DNA of 19,241 nucleotides from an uncultured Spirochaetales bacterium (GTDB lineage: Bacteria > Spirochaetota > Spirochaetia > Sphaerochaetales > Sphaerochaetaceae), in NCBI GenBank assembly GCA_945947045.1, contig CAMEXG010000014.1, positions 1-19,241 of the forward strand. Reading direction: 5' to 3'. The notes beneath the pieces were generated by a model, which had not been told where the DNA came from, made no database searches, and saw only the letters and a list, made by a program, of their open reading frames with translations. The first letter of the stretch is position 1. Each line of letters opens with the position of its first letter. The translations under genes and the position numbers were made by a program. This document shows, in pieces, positions 15,601 to 19,241 of the stretch.

Positions 15601-16115
15601 ATACTATCATTCTGGGTCAAGACACTCAAATTATCGGTCAAATCATTTCACAGAAAGTGGTCATAAGTAAAAAGAGCGGAGGGAAGCTTCTGTTTTTGAC
15701 TATTCAGACTCAAGATGGCGATGTGGAGGCTGCAGTATTTACAAAAGTCTATGAAAAGGTTGACGGCAAGACGGAAGTGGATGGAATCTATGGCTTCAAA
15801 GGTAGATTCGACAAGCGTGACGAAAAATTGAGCTTTGTCATTTCCGATATCGTAGCCCCATCTGAACTTGAACCACTGGCTGTCCAAAGGGTCAACATAA
15901 AGATAAAGGCAAATGTAGATATTAACAGAAAGACTCTGACAAGCTTGATGGAAGTAATGATACAGAACGAAGGCGGAGTGCCTGTTTCTCTCTTCATCAG
16001 CGATATTCCTGAAGAAGAACTGAAACTAAAGAGTACAAGCAGCGTCCAGTATTCACAAAATCTCTACAATAGTTTGAGAGAGTTGGATGTTGTCGAAAAG
16101 GTCTGGGTAAGCTAA
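12684..16115 (+). CDS. dnaE: DNA polymerase III alpha subunit DnaE
   Basis: This 1143-residue replicative polymerase starts with TTG. The start is supported by GAGG 8 bases upstream and by the standard N-terminus MSNFVHLHNH. The PHP domain retains its metal ligands (H8, H10, D41/H42, E67, H85, C135, H174, D202, H204). The polymerase palm has GRGSGAGSLVAY and PDFDVDF with catalytic D400 and D402. Downstream are the fingers, the helix-hairpin-helix region and an OB fold (about 970-1050). A clamp-binding pentapeptide QLSLF lies at 909-913. The length is close to E. coli DnaE (1160). The gene follows the FAD subunit by 10 bases, with its ribosome binding site overlapping that stop, and precedes yggT by 22 bases. 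Confidence 0.96.
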   Translation: MSNFVHLHNHSDFSLLDSAASIPRYIAKCKEYGMNALALTDHGNMYGAVTFYKACKDNGINPLVGCEFYYTHDRHMKDPSAKYYHLILIAMSDKGYHNLMELNSIAWKEGYYYKPRIDDESLLSHSEDLICLSACVSGEIPRLILGGKIAEAKERILWFKNLFGDRYYLEIQNHGLEEEQIVLRELPKLSKELDVPLVCTNDIHYIDKSDWNAHDTLICIGTQSKKSDKNRMRYKEGEFYFRSPEEMEELFKDFPEAIENTGKIAERCQLTINFPGPVLPKCQIPPQYKDDADYLTALSYEGLKTRYPDAEGEELENLKQRLQYELDIIIKMDFPAYFLIVRDYIHWAKTHDIPVGPGRGSGAGSLVAYTTTITDVDPIKYNLLFERFLNPERVSLPDFDVDFCFERRGEVIDYVTEHYGHDSVGQITTFGTLKPKAVVKDVCRVLDIPFDESNKITALVPDEIPGMKKWHLPDALKFEKKLQDVRDRGGVYEELFDTAIRLEGLNRHTSLHAAGVVIGREPLDKYVPLCVPDQKSGGLASQYTMLQIEECGLVKMDFLGLKTLTLLKHAVDLIHKREPDFDLNKISDSDKNTFDMLCRGDSAYVFQFESAGMQDILKQAQPSTIEELVALNALYRPGPMQFIPKYIESKWGRTPITYPDPALEPILKTTYGVIVYQEQVMQTAQIIAGYTLGEADILRRIMGKKKVEALAKELVKFKAGAVKKGYTEEHAEEIFHMLEPFAGYGFNKSHAVAYSIVAYQTAYLKANYNTEFLAANLTNEMNSPDKFKEYLNLAPKYGIKVVPPSINRSETQFSVDNGEILYGLAAIKNVGANVVDSIIEERKKNGPYKSFMDFLSRQGETALNSRLVECLIKAGCFDELGTDRAVLLANLDEAFRFDKAQKSQSAFGQLSLFDGEEEDMLGEFEMKSADPLPFLEKLKMEKELLGFYISGHPLDSYEKEINECVKVNVSDPDTIILGQDTQIIGQIISQKVVISKKSGGKLLFLTIQTQDGDVEAAVFTKVYEKVDGKTEVDGIYGFKGRFDKRDEKLSFVISDIVAPSELEPLAVQRVNIKIKANVDINRKTLTSLMEVMIQNEGGVPVSLFISDIPEEELKLKSTSSVQYSQNLYNSLRELDVVEKVWVS

Positions 16116-16137
16116 CTTTTCTTTGGAGGCGCCAAAA

Positions 16138-16743
16138 ATGATAAACAATGTAATACTAATGAAGCTTTCGCTTTTTCTTGCAAGGCTTTTAAATGCATAC
16201 TCCATTCTTATATGGGTAAGAATAATCTTCTCCTGGATTTTTCCCAATCCTTCACGACAGAATTGGATCTATTGGATCGGTCGTATTGTAGATCCTTATT
16301 TAAGTGCCTTTAAAAGCAAGAAGAGTGTAATAGGAATGCTTGACTTCTCTCCCATCATTGCAATCGGAGTATTATCGATAGTCGAGAGTATTCTCCAATA
16401 TTATGGATACTATGGAACCATTACTCTCTCTATGTTTCTATATGTATTTCTATATGCTTTCTGGAATTATGGTCTCTCTATTTATTTTTGGATTCTCTTC
16501 TTTGCCCTTATATTTAGGACAATCGCAACTTTCTCCCGCAATCCACAGATGTGGGGGATGGCAGAGGGGATCGGAGGTGCAGCAAGACCTGTGACTGATT
16601 TTGTAAGAAGCTTTGCAAAGAGAAGAATCCTCAGCGAGAGGACTGTTTGTGTCATATCTCTGGTGTTAGTCCTTGCGGTATGGTTCATGGTAAAGTATCT
16701 TGTGGCATGGCTTGGATCCATAGTATTAAGAATTCCTCTATAA
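16138..16743 (+). CDS. YggT-family integral membrane protein
   Basis: This 201-residue protein has about four hydrophobic segments (roughly 8-34, 66-88, 95-125 and 168-195). It carries a clear first YggT repeat, LNAYSILIWVRIIFSWIFP followed by IVDPYLSAFKSK and MLDFSPIIAIGVL, matching the family's 'R.iLSWfp...t.P.l.pfR....glDfSPi' pattern. A second, weaker repeat begins near YGLSIYFWILFFALIFRTI and continues with GGAARPVTDFVRSF. YggT proteins have been linked to cell division and osmotic stress, but their biochemical role is unsettled. The frame is open back to a TTG at 16123, but GGAGG with 8-base spacing selects the ATG at 16138. The stop is one base before the recG ATG. Confidence 0.85.
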   Translation: MINNVILMKLSLFLARLLNAYSILIWVRIIFSWIFPNPSRQNWIYWIGRIVDPYLSAFKSKKSVIGMLDFSPIIAIGVLSIVESILQYYGYYGTITLSMFLYVFLYAFWNYGLSIYFWILFFALIFRTIATFSRNPQMWGMAEGIGGAARPVTDFVRSFAKRRILSERTVCVISLVLVLAVWFMVKYLVAWLGSIVLRIPL

Positions 16744-16744
16744 A

Positions 16745-18763
16745 ATGGACGAGAGCATCACTAAAGTCCCAGGGGTGGGAAAGGCATTAAAAGGAGAGTT
16801 TGAGAAGCTGGGAGTGTCCACTTTGTCGGACGCTGTGGAGCTTTTGCCTCGTGGCTACGATGACAGAAGAAAAGAAAGAAGGATGAATGACGCAACGCCT
16901 CAAGACCCAAGCGTCAACTGTCGTATAACAATACTATCCCATGAAACTTTCCCCTCTCCCAAAATGGGAATGACACTGAAAGTGAATGCTGAAGACGATG
17001 ACGGAGAGAGAGTGACTCTTCTTTGCTTCAATAGGCCTTTTTTGAAAAACCAGTTGAAAATCGATTCATCATGGTATCTAAATGCCGTCGTTCAGAAGTA
17101 TAAAGGTCTGTACTCCACATCACGCTTTGAAATAAAGAAGACAAAAGAAGAGTGCGGTATTGGAAGAATCCTCCCCCTTTATCCATTAAGTGGAAATCTA
17201 AAACAAAAAAACGTAAGGGATGCGACACGGTTCGCCCTCGCTTCACTCTCTCCCTTTGAAGAGATTCTTCCCCAAGAAACAATAGAAAGAAATGATCTTG
17301 TATCTAGGACTGATGCTTTTAATTATGTTCACTGGCCAAATGATGATATAGAAATCAAGTTGGGGAAAAGAACCCTCGCTTTTACAGAACTTCTCCTTCT
17401 GGAGCTTTCTATACTGAGAGAAAAGAAAGATAAAAAAGCCATAAAGAAAGCAAAGCCATCCAAACTGGAGAGGGCCTTTATATCATCCCTCCCCTTCTCT
17501 CTTACTCCGGACCAAGATAAAGCCATAGATGAAATAAGAGAAGACTTATCTTCAACTACACCTATGTATAGACTATTACAGGGAGATGTAGGGGCGGGAA
17601 AGACGCTTGTGGCATGGATCAGCGCCCTCTCTATCATAGAGAGAGGGGGACAGGTTGCGTTTATGGCTCCTACTGAACTACTAGCTCGTCAGCATGCAGA
17701 GAAGGCGTCAGAGCTATTATCCCCCCTTGGGGTAAGGATTGCATTTGTCACCGGTGAAGTCAAAGGCAAGGGAAGGAATCTATTATTGAAAGCTCTGAGA
17801 GAAGGAGAAGTGGATCTGGCCATAGGGACGCACGCCCTCTTTTCTTCAGATGTAGTATTTAAAAACCTAAAATATGTAATTATAGACGAACAGCATAGAT
17901 TCGGAGTAGGACAGAGAGAAGCTTTGACCAAAAAGGGAGAGATGCCACATGTTTTGATGATGACTGCGACCCCTATCCCAAGAACTCTTGCAATGACCGT
18001 CTTTGCAGATATGGACACTAGTGTTATCCGCTCCATGCCTAAAGGAAGAAAACCGATCAAGACACATACTGTATCATCACAGAACAGAGACAGAATGTAT
18101 GAAGCGGTGGGAGTGGAGTTTCAACGTGGACACCAAGCTTATTTTGTTTATCCAAGAATAGATGATGAAGGCGAATCAGATCTGAGAGACGTCACCACTA
18201 TGTATTCTTTTCTGCAGAAAAAATACCCTGGAGTCCCTTCTGCACTAATTCACTCAAAGCTTGAAGAAGAAGAGAAAGTCAGGATACTTAAGGAGTTCAG
18301 GGAGAAAAAGATCCAATATCTTGTCTCCACAAGCGTAGTTGAAGTTGGCATCGATATCCCTGACGCAACATGTATGGTCATAGAGCATGCGGAGCGCTTT
18401 GGACTGGCAGCCCTTCATCAATTGAGGGGAAGAGTGGGAAGATCGGAATTACAGTCTTACTGTTTTCTTGTCTTCGAGCCCTCTCTTTCGGAAGATGGAA
18501 AAGAGAGGCTAAAGGTCATGCGTGACACAAATGACGGTTTTTTGATAGCGGAAAAAGACTTGGAGATAAGAGGACCAGGAGAGATGTCCGGCAACAAGCA
18601 GTCAGGATTTCTAAAGCTTAAATTTGCTTCAATAACAGAAGACCAAGATATTCTTGAAGATGCTAGAAATGAAGCGGAAAGAATTTTAAATGAAGACAAA
18701 GGCCTTATTAGCGGAATCAACTCCGGCTTAAGAAAGGCTTTGGAAAAGATGAAGAGAGACTAA
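16745..18763 (+). CDS. recG: ATP-dependent DNA helicase RecG
   Basis: This 672-residue branch-migration helicase acts on stalled forks and recombination intermediates. The N-terminal wedge domain (about 1-190) includes the opening VPGVGKALKGEFEKLGVSTL and an OB-type core. Two helicase lobes carry Walker A GDVGAGKT (280-287), DEQH (381-384), MTATPIPRT and motif VI HQLRGRVGRS. The C-terminal TRG-like segment is conserved (RGPGEMSGNKQSGF). E. coli RecG is 693 residues, so the length is normal. No clear Shine-Dalgarno precedes the ATG, and it starts one base after the yggT stop, so translation is probably coupled. Confidence 0.96.
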   Translation: MDESITKVPGVGKALKGEFEKLGVSTLSDAVELLPRGYDDRRKERRMNDATPQDPSVNCRITILSHETFPSPKMGMTLKVNAEDDDGERVTLLCFNRPFLKNQLKIDSSWYLNAVVQKYKGLYSTSRFEIKKTKEECGIGRILPLYPLSGNLKQKNVRDATRFALASLSPFEEILPQETIERNDLVSRTDAFNYVHWPNDDIEIKLGKRTLAFTELLLLELSILREKKDKKAIKKAKPSKLERAFISSLPFSLTPDQDKAIDEIREDLSSTTPMYRLLQGDVGAGKTLVAWISALSIIERGGQVAFMAPTELLARQHAEKASELLSPLGVRIAFVTGEVKGKGRNLLLKALREGEVDLAIGTHALFSSDVVFKNLKYVIIDEQHRFGVGQREALTKKGEMPHVLMMTATPIPRTLAMTVFADMDTSVIRSMPKGRKPIKTHTVSSQNRDRMYEAVGVEFQRGHQAYFVYPRIDDEGESDLRDVTTMYSFLQKKYPGVPSALIHSKLEEEEKVRILKEFREKKIQYLVSTSVVEVGIDIPDATCMVIEHAERFGLAALHQLRGRVGRSELQSYCFLVFEPSLSEDGKERLKVMRDTNDGFLIAEKDLEIRGPGEMSGNKQSGFLKLKFASITEDQDILEDARNEAERILNEDKGLISGINSGLRKALEKMKRD

Positions 18764-18858
18764 TCTTCACAAAAACAACAGATGTATATTTTTCTGTCAA
18801 CGTAAAAGAGAGTGACATTATTCCTTTTTTTGTAGAGAATATCCCGAGAGGAAAGTAT
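18764..18858 (+). promoter_or_regulatory. recG to HD-gene spacer with a weak promoter candidate
   Basis: This AT-rich 95-base gap is the longest on the plus-strand block after dnaE. A possible promoter is CTGTCA (18794-18799), 16 bases, CATTAT (18816-18821), each matching 4 of 6 consensus bases. No hairpin with a U-tract is seen, so read-through from recG is equally likely. Confidence 0.2.
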
Positions 18859-19241
18859 ATGTTCGATAGAAATACCGCTGTAGAGTTATGGCACAAATAT
18901 AACGAAAGCGAGAGCCTATGGCATCACGCTCTCTCTGTTGAAGCCGTAATGAGAGAGTTTGCTGCTTACTATTCGGAAGACATTGAATACTGGGGACTTG
19001 TAGGCCTGTTGCATGATATTGACTGGGAAAAGTTTCCAGAGATCCACTGCAAGAAAGCCCCTGAATTACTAAAAGAAATCGGGGCTGATGACCACTTCAT
19101 CCATGCTGTTTGTTCCCATGGCTGGTCTATCTGCACCGATGTAGAACCGGAAAAGAAAATGGAGAAGGTTCTCTTTACTATCGATGAGCTGACAGGTCTT
19201 GTTACAGCTACAGCTCTTATGAGACCAGAGAAAATGAAGGG
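18859..19241 (+). CDS. HD-domain (HDIG-type) hydrolase, 3' end cut by the window edge
   Basis: The first 127 codons are visible. The pattern is that of small HD-superfamily phosphohydrolases, beginning with MFDRNTAVELWHKYNESESL. H22/H23 (WHHALSVEAV) and the H52-D53 pair (LLHDIDWEKFP) are metal ligands, followed by further candidates H82/H87 and D109 (FTIDELTGLV). The family includes nucleotide phosphohydrolases of unknown specificity, and nothing here fixes the substrate. AGAGG lies 7 bases before the ATG. It follows recG by 95 bases in the same direction. The same frame is open upstream back to the end of recG, but without a better start. Confidence 0.78.
   Translation, partial: MFDRNTAVELWHKYNESESLWHHALSVEAVMREFAAYYSEDIEYWGLVGLLHDIDWEKFPEIHCKKAPELLKEIGADDHFIHAVCSHGWSICTDVEPEKKMEKVLFTIDELTGLVTATALMRPEKMK

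Noticed and set aside
18769..18858. In-frame upstream extension of the HD-domain gene
   Set aside because: The frame is open, but the ATG at 18859 has a good ribosome site and gives the usual N-terminus of the family.

Overview
The window most likely comes from an anaerobic, fermentative bacterium, probably a spirochaete of the Sphaerochaeta/Treponema type. This placement is an inference. It rests on the phosphofructokinase type (close in motifs to the trypanosome ATP enzyme and, from memory, to the short spirochaetal paralogues), on an NAD(P)-linked [FeFe]-hydrogenase operon, and on moderate GC with tightly packed operons. No rRNA, tRNA, CRISPR array, intact insertion sequence or phage gene is visible.

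Left block (1-9185, all on the minus strand). Reading leftward from about 2.45 kb there is a hydC-hydB-hydA-like operon. The two electron-transfer subunits are complete and only the first 24 codons of the catalytic subunit are present. A 506-base gap (2445-2950) without a convincing gene follows; it holds a possible coding relic and several inverted repeats. Next is a probable five-gene minus-strand operon, in transcription order: ligA (NAD-dependent DNA ligase), a class I/II aminotransferase, a small ModE-like winged-helix regulator, a 6-phosphofructokinase, and a 356-residue protein with faint resemblance to the pRiA4b ORF-3 family.

A 146-base divergent promoter region (9186-9331) separates the blocks. 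It carries two nested, roughly concentric imperfect dyads.

Right block (9332-19241, all on the plus strand). Three overlapping genes encode the large, [2Fe-2S] and FAD subunits of a xanthine dehydrogenase/CO dehydrogenase-type molybdenum hydroxylase. They are followed with almost no spacing by dnaE (DNA polymerase III alpha), a YggT-family membrane protein, recG, and the start of an HD-domain hydrolase that runs off the right edge. The two small hydroxylase subunits keep their cofactor ligands. The large subunit has lost most of the recognisable molybdopterin-binding motifs although its length and overall order are preserved. This is the most unusual item in the window: it suggests a hydroxylase-like complex that has lost or changed its molybdenum site.

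The remaining genes are standard: replication and repair (ligA, dnaE, recG), glycolysis (pfk) and hydrogen metabolism (hyd). Points worth checking are the ATP-type rather than PPi-type signature of the phosphofructokinase, the intact PHP metal site of DnaE, and the regulatory structures upstream of the hydroxylase-like operon.
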